NCBI GenBank assembly: GCA_963626085.1
Contig: CAVFVJ010000015.1
Span: 1-64,000, forward strand
DNA length: 64,000 bases
Direction of reading: 5' to 3'
From: Colivivens sp963626085
GTDB taxonomy: Bacteria > Bacteroidota > Bacteroidia > Bacteroidales > Bacteroidaceae
Positions 42,406 through 51,567 of the stretch are shown piece after piece (position 1 is the first letter of the stretch; every line of letters begins with the position of its first letter). A program made the position numbers and the translations under genes. Under the pieces are notes generated by a model. The model was not told the origin of the DNA. It made no database searches and saw only the letters and a program-made list of their open reading frames with translations.

Positions 42406-43146
42406 TTAGTCCACTAAACCATTCCAGATATCCCATGAGGCCTCTGCCTGTCTGACAAGCATCTCATAACCGTTCTTGGTGACTGCTCTGTGAAGCCTCC
42501 CCATACGCAGAAACTTTGTCTCTTCTGGGTTATATACCAAATCATAAAGCAGATGTGCTTCTGTCAGACAGTCATAAGGGATGTCCGCACATGCGTCCAC
42601 ATTCGGGAATGTACCCAGTGGGGTACAGTTAACCACAACCTTATATTTGGACATAATGTCAGGAGTCAGTTCTCCATACGTTATTCTGTCCGATTCCTTA
42701 GTACGGGAGACTTTCAATGTGTTCAGTCCCAACTTGTGCAGGCCATACTCTATGGCAAGCGACGCACCGCCAGTGCCGAGCACTAGGGCATCCGTATGCT
42801 GAGGCTTTATCAGCGGTTTAATTGAGTTCACAAAACCAATCACATCTGTATTGAACCCTTTAAGGGTATGCTTGTCATGGTCTATCCTCACCACATTCAC
42901 AGCCCCTATGTTTCTCGCGTCCTCACTTAGTGAGTCCATCATGCCCATTACATCCTGCTTGTATGGAATTGTAACGTTAAGTCCCCTCAAATCCTTGTCC
43001 TTCACAATCTCAAGAAACTCATGAGCCTCAGGTATCTCATAATTGGAGTACACAGCGTCAAGACCCTCCGCTGCGAACTTCTCTGTAAAGAACCTCTTGG
43101 AGAATGAATGTCCAAGAGGTTTTCCCACCAATCCGTATTTATTCAT
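42406..43146 (-). CDS. aroE: Shikimate 5-dehydrogenase
   Basis: Reduces 3-dehydroshikimate to shikimate with NADPH in aromatic amino-acid synthesis. The 246-aa protein starts MNKYGLVGKPLGHSFSKRFF, the shikimate-binding motif, and has NVTIPYK with its catalytic Lys, and the Rossmann segment VLGTGGASLAIEYGL. The start at 43146 overlaps the menG stop by 4 bp (ATGA). A longer frame from 43170 adds eight residues not typical of the family. It is the last gene of the glnS operon. Confidence 0.95.
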   Translation of the reverse strand: MNKYGLVGKPLGHSFSKRFFTEKFAAEGLDAVYSNYEIPEAHEFLEIVKDKDLRGLNVTIPYKQDVMGMMDSLSEDARNIGAVNVVRIDHDKHTLKGFNTDVIGFVNSIKPLIKPQHTDALVLGTGGASLAIEYGLHKLGLNTLKVSRTKESDRITYGELTPDIMSKYKVVVNCTPLGTFPNVDACADIPYDCLTEAHLLYDLVYNPEETKFLRMGRLHRAVTKNGYEMLVRQAEASWDIWNGLVD

Positions 43147-43883
43147 TTTCTTCCAGTATACATACAACACATGCCAAACGCAAGGTACTTGTACCCCACA
43201 TCCTTGAACCCAGCCTTACTGAAGTGTTCTGCCATCTGCTTACCTTGTTGTATTGCAGCCATGGTAGCAGGCAGATAACAGTATGCCTTCTTGTCGTGCG
43301 AGAACAGTCGTCCTGCCATCGGCATCAGACACCTATTATATATATAGAAAACCTGTTTCATCGGGAATGTACGTGGAGCACACAAATCGATTACAACCAG
43401 ACAACCGTCCTTTGCAAGAACACGATGCATTTCCTTCAAGCAGGTGTCTATATGCGCAAAATTCCGCAATGCGAATGCAGACATGACGACATCGAACGTC
43501 CCGTCAGAGAATGACAGAGCGGAACAATCCTCTCGCACGAAACGGATCTTGTCCGCCAGTCCGGTAGACGCAACCTTAGTACGCCCTACCCTCATCATCT
43601 GTTCAGAGATGTCGCAACCTGTTATTTCGTCCGGATGCAATGACCCATATGCCTGCAATGCCAAATCACCTGTACCAGTCGCCACATCCAGTATCTTTGA
43701 GATGTGTGACGGATGGTTTCTTCCGATAGTTTTGACTGCAGTCTTGCGCCAAATCTTGTCAATGCCCAATGAAAGGACATGGTTGAACAAATCATAAGTG
43801 GAGGCGATATTGTCAAACATCACCTCCACCTGTTTTCTCTTAGAAGAGTCCGAACCGTATGGTTTTATCGCTTCGACAGCCAT
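43143..43883 (-). CDS. menG: Demethylmenaquinone methyltransferase (UbiE/MenG)
   Basis: Methylates demethylmenaquinone to menaquinone, the quinone reduced by Na+-NQR. The 246-aa SAM methyltransferase has the UbiE signature FDNIASTYDLFNHVLSLGID, motif I LDVATGTGDLAL, and SAFALRNFAHIDTCLKEMHR further on. It overlaps purC upstream by 19 bp and aroE downstream by 4 bp. As Bacteroidota make menaquinone and not ubiquinone, MenG is the better name. Confidence 0.95.
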   Translation of the reverse strand: MAVEAIKPYGSDSSKRKQVEVMFDNIASTYDLFNHVLSLGIDKIWRKTAVKTIGRNHPSHISKILDVATGTGDLALQAYGSLHPDEITGCDISEQMMRVGRTKVASTGLADKIRFVREDCSALSFSDGTFDVVMSAFALRNFAHIDTCLKEMHRVLAKDGCLVVIDLCAPRTFPMKQVFYIYNRCLMPMAGRLFSHDKKAYCYLPATMAAIQQGKQMAEHFSKAGFKDVGYKYLAFGMCCMYTGRK

Positions 43884-44812
43884 TCAGTAACGTTCTTCTC
43901 TATTCTTGACGCAATGTCATCGCTTTCAGCCTTACAGAACTTCTCACCAGTGATATGCTCATACAGTTCAATATAACGGTCACTGATGGAATTGACCAAC
44001 TCGTCCGTCATCTCTGGCATCACCTGTCCTGGCTGGTTCATGAAATTATTGTCGATGAGCCACTGGCGCACAAACTCCTTGGACAACTGACGTTGAGGCT
44101 CGCCCTTGGCGAACTTCTCCTCATAACCCTCAGCATAGAAGTAACGTGAAGAGTCTGGAGTATGCACTTCATCTATGAGGTAGACCTTACCGTCACGCTT
44201 TCCGAACTCATACTTGGTGTCAACCAAGATAAGTCCCTTCTCAGCGGCAATCTTCGTACCGAGGTCAAAGAGTTTGTATGTGTACTGCTCCATAACCTCA
44301 TAGTCCTCCTTGCTCACAATGCCTTGTGCGATAATCTCCTCCTTTGAGATGTTCTCGTCATGTCCCTCGTCAGCCTTGGTAGTAGGAGTGATAATCGGAT
44401 GTGGGAATTTCTGGTTTTCCTTCATCCCCTCTGGCAACTGCACACCGCAGAGTGTGCGCTCGCCTGCTTTGTAGGCTCTCCACGCGGAACCAGTGAGGTA
44501 ACCACGGATAATCATCTCCACACGGAAACCCTCACACTTGAGACCTACAGTGACCATTGGGTCGGGTGTCGCCAGTTTCCAGTTGGGAATTCCTGCCTCA
44601 GCGGACGCGTCAAGGAACTTGGCTGCTATTTGGTTAAGTCCCTGCCCCTTGAACGGAATGCCCTTCGGCAATACAACGTCAAAAGCACTTATACGGTCAG
44701 TTGCGACCATAACAATCAAATCATCGTTGATGTTGTAAACATCACGAACCTTTCCGTGGTACACATCTTTCTGTCCAGGAAAGTGAAAATCAGTCTGTGT
44801 TAGTGTCCTCAT
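43865..44812 (-). CDS. purC: Phosphoribosylaminoimidazole-succinocarboxamide (SAICAR) synthase
   Basis: Joins CAIR and aspartate with ATP in purine synthesis. The 315-aa protein begins MRTLTQTDFHFPGQKD, continues with YHGKVRDVYNINDDL, the catalytic-loop motif ATDRISAFDVVLP and the SAICAR synthetase signature around LILVDTKYEFG. I chose the ATG at 44812; the frame is open for another 22 codons upstream, but those residues are not like the family. It overlaps the phoH end by 23 bp. Confidence 0.95.
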   Translation of the reverse strand: MRTLTQTDFHFPGQKDVYHGKVRDVYNINDDLIVMVATDRISAFDVVLPKGIPFKGQGLNQIAAKFLDASAEAGIPNWKLATPDPMVTVGLKCEGFRVEMIIRGYLTGSAWRAYKAGERTLCGVQLPEGMKENQKFPHPIITPTTKADEGHDENISKEEIIAQGIVSKEDYEVMEQYTYKLFDLGTKIAAEKGLILVDTKYEFGKRDGKVYLIDEVHTPDSSRYFYAEGYEEKFAKGEPQRQLSKEFVRQWLIDNNFMNQPGQVMPEMTDELVNSISDRYIELYEHITGEKFCKAESDDIASRIEKNVTEWLSKR

Positions 44813-45791
44813 TTTCTTTATGTAAATTAATACGTTTGTATTCCTTGTTTTCTTCGTACTTGTCATACGCTTTGACAATACGTGTGACCAACTTGTGCCG
44901 CACGATATCTTTCTCGTCCATCCGAACGAAACTAATACCCTTCACTCCGTCAAGTACCTCCATTGCATCCACCAGTCCAGACCGAGCGGATCGAGGCAAA
45001 TCTATCTGGGTGACATCACCGGTGACAATCATCTTCGTGTTGTGGCCCATACGTGTGAGGAACATCTTTATCTGTTGTGGCGTCGTGTTCTGTGCCTCGT
45101 CCAGTATGACCACTGCATCATTGAGGGTTCGTCCTCTCATAAACGCCAGCGGAGCTATCTGAATAGTCTGCACATCCATGTACTCCTGCAATTTCTGTGC
45201 GGGTATCATATCCTGCAGCGCATCATACAACGGTTGCAGATACGGATCAATCTTCTCCTTCATGTCACCAGGAAGAAACCCGAGTTTCTCCCCTGCCTCC
45301 ACAGCAGGTCTACTGAGTATGATTCGTCTTATTTCCTTGTTCTTCAAAGCCCTTACCGCCAAAGCGATACTCACATAGGTCTTACCTGAACCAGCAGGAC
45401 CGACAGCAAACAGCAAGTCGTTCTTTAGGTAGTCGTCCACAAGCCTCTTTTGGTTGTCGCTCCGTGGCACTATCGCCTTGCCACTTATACTGTAACAAAT
45501 GGCAGAGCTTTCTCCTCCGTCTGGCGCTTCATTAAGTCCGTCACCCTTTATCGTCCGAAGTATCACATCCTCAGTCAGAGAGTTGTACTTTGCACAATGC
45601 TCCTGCAATTTCCGAAAATTATCCTCGAACGAGCACATCTCCTCCTCATCACCCAATACCTTCATCACATTGCCACGTGCCACGATACGAAGTTTCGGGT
45701 AAAGAGCCTTTATCATCTGCAGGTTACTGTTATTAACCCCGTAGAACGTCAACAAATCAATATCTTCAAGAATTATATGTTTTTCTATCAT
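44790..45791 (-). CDS. phoH: PhoH-family ATPase
   Basis: A cytoplasmic P-loop protein of 333 aa linked in other bacteria to RNA metabolism, often beside ybeY. The Walker A motif is VGPAGSGKTYVS and the Walker B segment is AVVILDEAQNTTP, both typical. An N-terminal region of about 120 residues precedes the PhoH domain. It lies between a TPR gene (24-bp gap) and purC (overlapping 23 bp). No ybeY is seen in the window. Confidence 0.93.
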   Translation of the reverse strand: MIEKHIILEDIDLLTFYGVNNSNLQMIKALYPKLRIVARGNVMKVLGDEEEMCSFEDNFRKLQEHCAKYNSLTEDVILRTIKGDGLNEAPDGGESSAICYSISGKAIVPRSDNQKRLVDDYLKNDLLFAVGPAGSGKTYVSIALAVRALKNKEIRRIILSRPAVEAGEKLGFLPGDMKEKIDPYLQPLYDALQDMIPAQKLQEYMDVQTIQIAPLAFMRGRTLNDAVVILDEAQNTTPQQIKMFLTRMGHNTKMIVTGDVTQIDLPRSARSGLVDAMEVLDGVKGISFVRMDEKDIVRHKLVTRIVKAYDKYEENKEYKRINLHKENEDTNTD

Positions 45792-45815
45792 TCTTCTGTC
45801 ACTACACTGAGTGTC

Positions 45816-47312
45816 TCACAATATTTTGCGTCTGTCATCCACGAACAATTTCTTCAAGAAGGAATAGTAGTCAGCAGAATCAACATGTCCCTCCTCAAGT
45901 TCATGACTCCACGTCATCTTCACATCATCTTTGCACAACCTACAAGCCAACTTCAAATTTTGCAGGAACCCGTCATAGTCACCAGTATTTAAGCAACACA
46001 CAGCCAACTTCACATAATAATGAATGTATTTGGGTGAGAGCCTATTTTCGATAATCATCTTGAAATAGATTTCCGCATACTCCCATTGTTTCTCGCCAAA
46101 CAACTCCAATGCCACACTCATCACCGAGTCAAACGACCCTCCTGCCACGTCAATGGCTTTATTGAATACCGTGACGGCACTGTCCACATTACCTGTCCTC
46201 AGAAGAATACTGCCCTTCTGTAGAAGAAACTCCAAAGATAGTGGAATGTACTTAAGTACCTGATTGGTCAGCCGCAGAGCATCTTTGTACATGCCAGCTA
46301 TGTAATAGGCACTGGATATATACTTCCTTATTTCCAGTTGTTGACTCTTGTCCTTGACCTTTGTCGCCACTTGCTTTTCAGCCATCTTCAGACTCTCGCG
46401 CGCCTCATCGTACTTTCCCTGTGGAACGAGACATTCAGCGAGAGACACGCAGATATACGGGTCGCCAGTCACTTCTATATATTTCCTGAATATTTTTTCA
46501 GCCTCCACGAAATTTTTCCGACTTTGCATACTGGCACCCTTGAGCACCATAGCGTTGTAATCGTTTGGATTGACCGCAAGAGCAAATTCAGCGGCATTCA
46601 AAGTCTCATCCGCATCACCCACCATATTATAGAGAGATGCCAGATATGTCCATCCGCCATCGAGGTATGGGTTGTTATCAAGGAAGGCCGTATACAACTT
46701 TATCTCCGCTGAAAACATCATTTCCTCATGGCATATTCTCACCAATTCCTGGTCTTTATCGTCACCCATAAGAGGAGAACACTTCTCCATATACAAGTCA
46801 ACCCATCTGTGAATCATCGATGTAGGGCTATACATCCAGTGCTTCAGTTCATATACAGATGCCAGCACATGAATGAAGTCCTCCTTGAGACAGGTCTTGT
46901 CCTCTTCATTTGACAAATCCAAACACTCCTCATCTGCCTCTATCCATTGTCTGAAGTACTTCTCCGCTCCGTCAAAGTCCTGCTTCAGGGCAATTGAGAG
47001 TTCTCCCCTAAAGAAATACACATCGATATTACTCTCCGGGTCAAGAGTGTCCAGTACACGCTGAGCCTTTTCATAGGACCTCGTACAAATAAGGGCATTC
47101 ACTTTTGTGACCTTCAGGTCGTCATTGTCAGGGTGCACGACAAGACCAAGTTCAGCAGCTTCCAGTGCCTCTCTAAACATATTGAGGCGACTGAAGTGCT
47201 CTGTAATATCAATGAAATCGTCCGAGTCCAAGTAGCAAGTCTTGCCCTGTCTCCTTGCAGCCTCGTACTTCTCTATTATCTGTATAAAGTCTTTAGATTC
47301 TTCGTTCCTCAT
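45816..47312 (-). CDS. Tetratricopeptide-repeat protein
   Basis: A 498-aa soluble protein made mostly of TPR-like helices across its length, for example EALEAAELGLVVHPDNDD, ETLNAAEFALAVNPNDYN and DALRLTNQVLKYIPLSLE. It has no signal peptide or enzyme motif. It is highly acidic at the N-terminus. It sits between glnS (35-bp gap) and phoH (24-bp gap) in the operon. A scaffold or adaptor role is the most that can be said. Confidence 0.85.
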   Translation of the reverse strand: MRNEESKDFIQIIEKYEAARRQGKTCYLDSDDFIDITEHFSRLNMFREALEAAELGLVVHPDNDDLKVTKVNALICTRSYEKAQRVLDTLDPESNIDVYFFRGELSIALKQDFDGAEKYFRQWIEADEECLDLSNEEDKTCLKEDFIHVLASVYELKHWMYSPTSMIHRWVDLYMEKCSPLMGDDKDQELVRICHEEMMFSAEIKLYTAFLDNNPYLDGGWTYLASLYNMVGDADETLNAAEFALAVNPNDYNAMVLKGASMQSRKNFVEAEKIFRKYIEVTGDPYICVSLAECLVPQGKYDEARESLKMAEKQVATKVKDKSQQLEIRKYISSAYYIAGMYKDALRLTNQVLKYIPLSLEFLLQKGSILLRTGNVDSAVTVFNKAIDVAGGSFDSVMSVALELFGEKQWEYAEIYFKMIIENRLSPKYIHYYVKLAVCCLNTGDYDGFLQNLKLACRLCKDDVKMTWSHELEEGHVDSADYYSFLKKLFVDDRRKIL

Positions 47313-47347
47313 TCCATCAAATAGATGTTATTGATATGGTTCAAACG

Positions 47348-49069
47348 TCACTTGTTCGATTTAGCCCAATTGTCCTTCAGTCCCACTGTCTGGTTGAACA
47401 CCATGTGTTCCGGTGTGGAGTCTTTGTCCAGAGTGAAGTAACCTATACGCTGGAACTGCAGGTAATCGAGTGGTTTGAACTCCTTCAAGTATGGTTCCAC
47501 ATAACAATTCTTCACTTGCAGTGAGTTAGGGTTGATGAGTTCACGGAAATCTCGTCCTGTAGACTCAGCCTCAGCAGCAGGGTTCTCCGCAAGGAAGAGA
47601 CGGTCATAAATCCGTACTTCGGCAGACTCACAGTGTGCCTGACTAACCCAGTGTATTGTCTTTCCCTTTATTTTCATGTTGGCATTAGCCTCTCCTGTCT
47701 TTGTCTCAGGTATATACTCCGCGAATATTTCAGTGATATTGCCGTCCGCATCTTTCCTACAGCAGTCGGTCTCTGGACACCTGATGATGTAACTGTTCTT
47801 CAAGCGCACCTCCTTACCTGGGCCCAGACGGAAGAATTTCTTCGGAGCGTCCTCCATAAAATCGTCACGCTCAATCCACAGTTCACGACTGAACACAACT
47901 TTATGTGTCTTTGACTGCTCATCCTCTGGATTGTCTATGGCATCAAGCTCTTCTGTCTTTCCTTCTGGATAATTGGTTATTGTCAGTTTCACTGGGTCGA
48001 GCACGGCTGCCACACGTGTAGCCCGTTTGTTGAGGTCTTCCCTCACTGCCGCCTCCAGCATAGCATAGTCGTTCAAGGCATCGTATTTGGTATAACCAAT
48101 CATTTTCACAAAGTTACGGATAGACTCTGGGCTATATCCTCTGCGCCTCATGCCACATATTGTTGGCATGCGCGGATCATCCCATCCGTTCACTATACCT
48201 TCCTGCACAAGCGCAAGCAACTTGCGTTTCGACATCATGGTGTACGTGAGGTTCAGACGGTTGAACTCAATCTGCCTTGGACGGTTGTCGTCCAAATCTT
48301 TTCCTTCCTTCAGTTCATCAATGAAATAATCATACAGCGGACGATGTGATACGAACTCCAACGTACAGATACTGTGCGTCACCCCTTCAAAGTAGTCACT
48401 CTGCCCATGTGTAAAGTCATAGTTCGGGTATACATGCCATTTAGTACCTGTACGATGATGTGGCACATGCTTCACCCTATAGATTATCGGGTCACGGAAC
48501 AGCATGTTGGTGTGTGCCATATCAATCTTTGCACGCAACACCATTTTTCCCTCTTCAACCTCACCCCGATTCATCTTCTCGAAGAGTGCCAGATTTTCCT
48601 CCACCGGTCTGTCACGGTACGGACTGTTTGTTCCAGCCTGTGTAGGAGTCCCTTTTTGCGCTGCAATCTCCTCTGATGTCTGTTCATCGATATATGCCTT
48701 TCCCTCCTTTATCAATCGCACAGCGAAATCGTAGAGCTGCTGGAAGTAGTCGGAAGCATAATAGACGTGTCCCCATTTGAATCCAAGCCATTTGATATCC
48801 TCCATTATGGAGTCCACATACTCCACGTCCTCCTTGGACGGGTTGGTGTCATCGAAACGCAGGTTGCACACACCTCCGTACTTCTCAGCTATGCCGAAGT
48901 CCATGCATATTGCCTTGGCATGCCCTATGTGCAAGTAGCCATTTGGTTCTGGGGGAAATCGGGTCTGCATCCTACCTCCATTCTTTCCCTCCTCCAAGTC
49001 TTTCCTTACTATCTCTTCAACGAAACTGACCTGTTCCGCTTTAACAGTTTCCATTTCTTCTACACTCAT
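47348..49069 (-). CDS. glnS: Glutaminyl-tRNA synthetase
   Basis: A class I synthetase that charges tRNA-Gln directly, 573 aa. The HIGH motif is PNGYLHIGHAK and the KMSKS-like motif is TMMSKRKL. The N-terminal leader VEEIVRKDLEEGKNGG precedes the catalytic core, and the two-part beta-barrel anticodon domain fills the C-terminal third. Presence of GlnS means the Asp/Glu-tRNA amidotransferase route is not needed for tRNA-Gln. It heads a six-gene minus-strand operon behind a good promoter. Confidence 0.97.
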   Translation of the reverse strand: MSVEEMETVKAEQVSFVEEIVRKDLEEGKNGGRMQTRFPPEPNGYLHIGHAKAICMDFGIAEKYGGVCNLRFDDTNPSKEDVEYVDSIMEDIKWLGFKWGHVYYASDYFQQLYDFAVRLIKEGKAYIDEQTSEEIAAQKGTPTQAGTNSPYRDRPVEENLALFEKMNRGEVEEGKMVLRAKIDMAHTNMLFRDPIIYRVKHVPHHRTGTKWHVYPNYDFTHGQSDYFEGVTHSICTLEFVSHRPLYDYFIDELKEGKDLDDNRPRQIEFNRLNLTYTMMSKRKLLALVQEGIVNGWDDPRMPTICGMRRRGYSPESIRNFVKMIGYTKYDALNDYAMLEAAVREDLNKRATRVAAVLDPVKLTITNYPEGKTEELDAIDNPEDEQSKTHKVVFSRELWIERDDFMEDAPKKFFRLGPGKEVRLKNSYIIRCPETDCCRKDADGNITEIFAEYIPETKTGEANANMKIKGKTIHWVSQAHCESAEVRIYDRLFLAENPAAEAESTGRDFRELINPNSLQVKNCYVEPYLKEFKPLDYLQFQRIGYFTLDKDSTPEHMVFNQTVGLKDNWAKSNK

Positions 49070-49128
49070 GGTTATCCTCGTCTTATAGTTTCAACAATGT
49101 CTTTACACTACACGTGTTTTATATTGTG

Positions 49129-49159
49129 CAAAGATACGCATTTATCTGCAACCAACAAC
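49129..49159 (-). promoter_or_regulatory. Promoter of the glnS operon
   Basis: On the minus strand GTTG (49156-49159), a 19-bp spacer and TATCTTTG (49129-49136) match the Bacteroidota promoter. The arrangement is the same as for nqrA. The leader would be about 55 nt. Confidence 0.6.
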
Positions 49160-49306
49160 AGTCACCTTAAAAAAAACGCCTCAATGCCTGCCCATAATTC
49201 CCTTTTTTAATACACTTTGCACAAGGGCATGCGGAACGAGACTAATGCAAACGCTTATAGAAAAATTATTAAAAAAAGGAGTACTGGGGTATATTTGCCT
49301 TTTTTA

Positions 49307-49338
49307 TTTGGTCTATTGGCTGATTTGGGTTAACTTTG
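49307..49338 (+). promoter_or_regulatory. Promoter of the DUF4199-to-Crp operon
   Basis: TTTG (49307-49310), a 20-bp spacer and TAACTTTG (49331-49338) match the Bacteroidota consensus at both boxes. The leader to the ATG at 49406 would be about 60 nt. Confidence 0.7.
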
Positions 49339-49405
49339 CAGAGTGTTAGCACCTGTCATCAACCATTACAGCAATTTGTGGGCAGGTACGAAAAATAACA
49401 AGACA

Positions 49406-49999
49406 ATGGATTTTGAATTATACAAGACAACTAGAGATTTCAGCACCGAATACGGCACTTTCACAGGATTGGTGTGGAGTGCAGCCTTCATCGCCTTTAC
49501 CGAAGGGATGGTTAACAGCAACTTCTTGACACTGACAGCTGGCATGTGCCTCACATGCTTAGGATTAGTTCTGCCAGTATACTTGGCATGGAGGTACAAG
49601 CAACACCTAACAGCTCCAGGTGACCGTGTATCTTGGGGGATGGCATGGACCTTCGCTTGCTTCACACTCATATACGCCAGTACGGTAACGGGCGTGGCAC
49701 AGTTCATCTACTTTAACTTCATCGACAAAGGCCGTCTGATAGAATTCCTTCAGACCGTCATGTCGAGCAAGGAAGTGATAGACCAGTACACACGTATAGG
49801 TGCAGCAGACATACTGGAGCAGAGTCGGGAACAGCTTGCACTTATAGCAGGACTGTCCCCTATTGAGTTGGCACTAAACCTGTATGCCAACAGTATCATG
49901 GGTTCAATCATTCTGTCAATACCGGTAGCATTCGTCGCACACAGGAAATGCCGTGACATGAAGGCTGAGCTTGAACGAATATTGGCAAAAAACAAATGA
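49406..49999 (+). CDS. DUF4199-like integral membrane protein
   Basis: A 197-aa membrane protein with four hydrophobic segments (near residues 20-38, 40-60, 80-105 and 165-185). I judge it to be a DUF4199-type protein, a Bacteroidota family of unknown function often found before a family 2 glycosyltransferase. The ATG at 49406 is chosen; an upstream extension of 21 codons lacks conservation and sits close behind the promoter. The glycosyltransferase starts 4 bp after its stop. Confidence 0.75.
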   Translation: MDFELYKTTRDFSTEYGTFTGLVWSAAFIAFTEGMVNSNFLTLTAGMCLTCLGLVLPVYLAWRYKQHLTAPGDRVSWGMAWTFACFTLIYASTVTGVAQFIYFNFIDKGRLIEFLQTVMSSKEVIDQYTRIGAADILEQSREQLALIAGLSPIELALNLYANSIMGSIILSIPVAFVAHRKCRDMKAELERILAKNK

Positions 50000-50003
50000 C
50001 AAC

Positions 50004-50963
50004 ATGGATATATCTGTAGTAGTCCCTCTATTCAACGAGGAAGAGTCCATCACCGAACTCCACGCATGGATAAAGCGTGTAATGGACGAGAATAAACTCT
50101 CGTATGAAATAATCTTCTGCAACGACGGCTCAACCGACCACTCTTGGGACGTGATCGAGGGGCTGGCGAAGACTTTCCCTGAAGTTCATGGAATCAAGTT
50201 CCGCAGAAACTATGGCAAAAGTCCTGCACTGTACTGTGGATTCGAGCGGGCAGATGGTGACGTGGTCATAACAATGGACGCGGACTTGCAGGACAGCCCC
50301 GACGAGATTCCAGAACTCTACAGGATGATTAAGGAGGATGGGTATGACTTGGTAAGCGGATACAAGATGAACCGCAGGGAGGGCGATCCTCTTTCGAAGA
50401 CCATACCAACAAAACTGTTCAACGCCACTGCACGGCGCGTGTCAGGGATACACAACCTTCATGACTTCAACTGTGGGCTGAAGGCATACAGGAAGGAGGT
50501 TGTGAAGAGTATCGAGGTGTATGGAGAGATGCACCGCTATATACCGTACCTTGCGAAAAATGCAGGATTCACAAAGATTGGCGAGAAGAAGGTACACCAT
50601 CAGGCACGCAAGCACGGGGTGTCGAAGTTCATGGGATGGAACCGTTTCGTGAACGGTTATCTCGACCTCATGTCACTCTGGTTCATCAGCACCTTCGGAC
50701 AGAAACCGATGCATGTGTTCGGCTTCTTCGGTAGCATCATGTTTCTTATCGGACTAATCTCTGCCATCGTGGTGGGAGCATACAAGTTGATAGGACTTGC
50801 TAACGGAGACAACCCTGGTCTGGTGACAGACAACCCATACTTCTACATCTCGTTGACAACCATGCTTATTGGCACGCAACTGTTCCTCGCTGGTTTTCTG
50901 GGGGATATGATAAGCCGGAACTCCCAGGAAAGGAATAAATACCATATAGCAAAGACCATTTAG
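50004..50963 (+). CDS. Family 2 glycosyltransferase with C-terminal membrane helices
   Basis: A 319-aa GT-A enzyme of the DPM/ArnC/GtrB type that probably transfers a sugar to a polyprenyl phosphate. The N-terminus is VVPLFNEEESI, the DxD region is TMDADLQDSPDE, and the acceptor-side segment is FNCGLKAYRKEV. Two membrane helices follow (about residues 235-260 and 280-305) before a basic tail. It follows the DUF4199 gene by 4 bp and precedes the DUF6452 gene by 4 bp. The actual sugar is unknown. Confidence 0.9.
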   Translation: MDISVVVPLFNEEESITELHAWIKRVMDENKLSYEIIFCNDGSTDHSWDVIEGLAKTFPEVHGIKFRRNYGKSPALYCGFERADGDVVITMDADLQDSPDEIPELYRMIKEDGYDLVSGYKMNRREGDPLSKTIPTKLFNATARRVSGIHNLHDFNCGLKAYRKEVVKSIEVYGEMHRYIPYLAKNAGFTKIGEKKVHHQARKHGVSKFMGWNRFVNGYLDLMSLWFISTFGQKPMHVFGFFGSIMFLIGLISAIVVGAYKLIGLANGDNPGLVTDNPYFYISLTTMLIGTQLFLAGFLGDMISRNSQERNKYHIAKTI

Positions 50964-50967
50964 ACTC

Positions 50968-51567
50968 ATGAGGATACGCCATGCCATACTGTACGGAGTG
51001 ATAGCGGCACTGACAGCCGCTGGCGTCGCCTGTTCATCGAGCAACTGCCCTATGAGCACTGAGGTGATGTGCAACTACCATTTCTACGACAGTGAGGGCA
51101 ACGCCATCACCTACTCTGACACAATCTCTGTCAAGACACTCCTGCCTGGCTACAAACAAGTGTACACATACAGGAAGTTGGGTTACAAAACAGTGACACT
51201 CGACAGTGTGAGCACATCGCTGCTGGACCAGGGCTATACAATGAGTGAGGCTACGGTGAGAAACGACACCACACTGGTGAACAAGTGCGTGGGAAAATCC
51301 AGCATGCAAGTTCCGATGTCTTACTTCAACCAGTACGACACACTGGTGTTCGACTACAGCAGCATATCAAGGAACGACACCGTCATCATCAGACATGGGG
51401 GATACTCATATGTGGAACTGCCAGAGTGCGGCAGCCACGTATTCCACAAACTACAGTCTGTAGAGTCTACCGACGCTGCGGTAGACCACATGGAGATTGT
51501 CAATCCTACAGTTGATTACGAAGGCAATGAGAACATCAAGATCTTTTTCAACGGAGTTGCGGAATAA
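50968..51567 (+). CDS. DUF6452-family lipoprotein
   Basis: A 199-aa lipoprotein with a lipobox AAGVAC (Cys22). The mature part begins SSSNCPMSTEVMCNYHFYD and is mostly beta-rich. I recognise it as the DUF6452 type found in Bacteroidota beside a DUF6048 gene. Its function is unknown. Its 3' end overlaps the possible start of the DUF6048 gene, so the pair is likely translated together and may form an outer-membrane complex. Confidence 0.75.
   Translation: MRIRHAILYGVIAALTAAGVACSSSNCPMSTEVMCNYHFYDSEGNAITYSDTISVKTLLPGYKQVYTYRKLGYKTVTLDSVSTSLLDQGYTMSEATVRNDTTLVNKCVGKSSMQVPMSYFNQYDTLVFDYSSISRNDTVIIRHGGYSYVELPECGSHVFHKLQSVESTDAAVDHMEIVNPTVDYEGNENIKIFFNGVAE

Larger units (their letters stand above)
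49070..49405. other. Divergent promoter region between glnS and the DUF4199 gene
   Basis: No gene is supported here. The stretch carries the leftward glnS promoter (49129-49159) and the rightward promoter at 49307-49338. The middle is AT-rich with short A and T runs near 49165-49175, 49271 and 49301, which could be a shared terminator remnant or simple low complexity. Confidence 0.5.

Noticed and set aside
42406..43170. N-terminal extension of aroE from 43170
   Set aside because: The extra residues are unlike the family, and the ATG at 43146 forms the usual ATGA overlap with menG.
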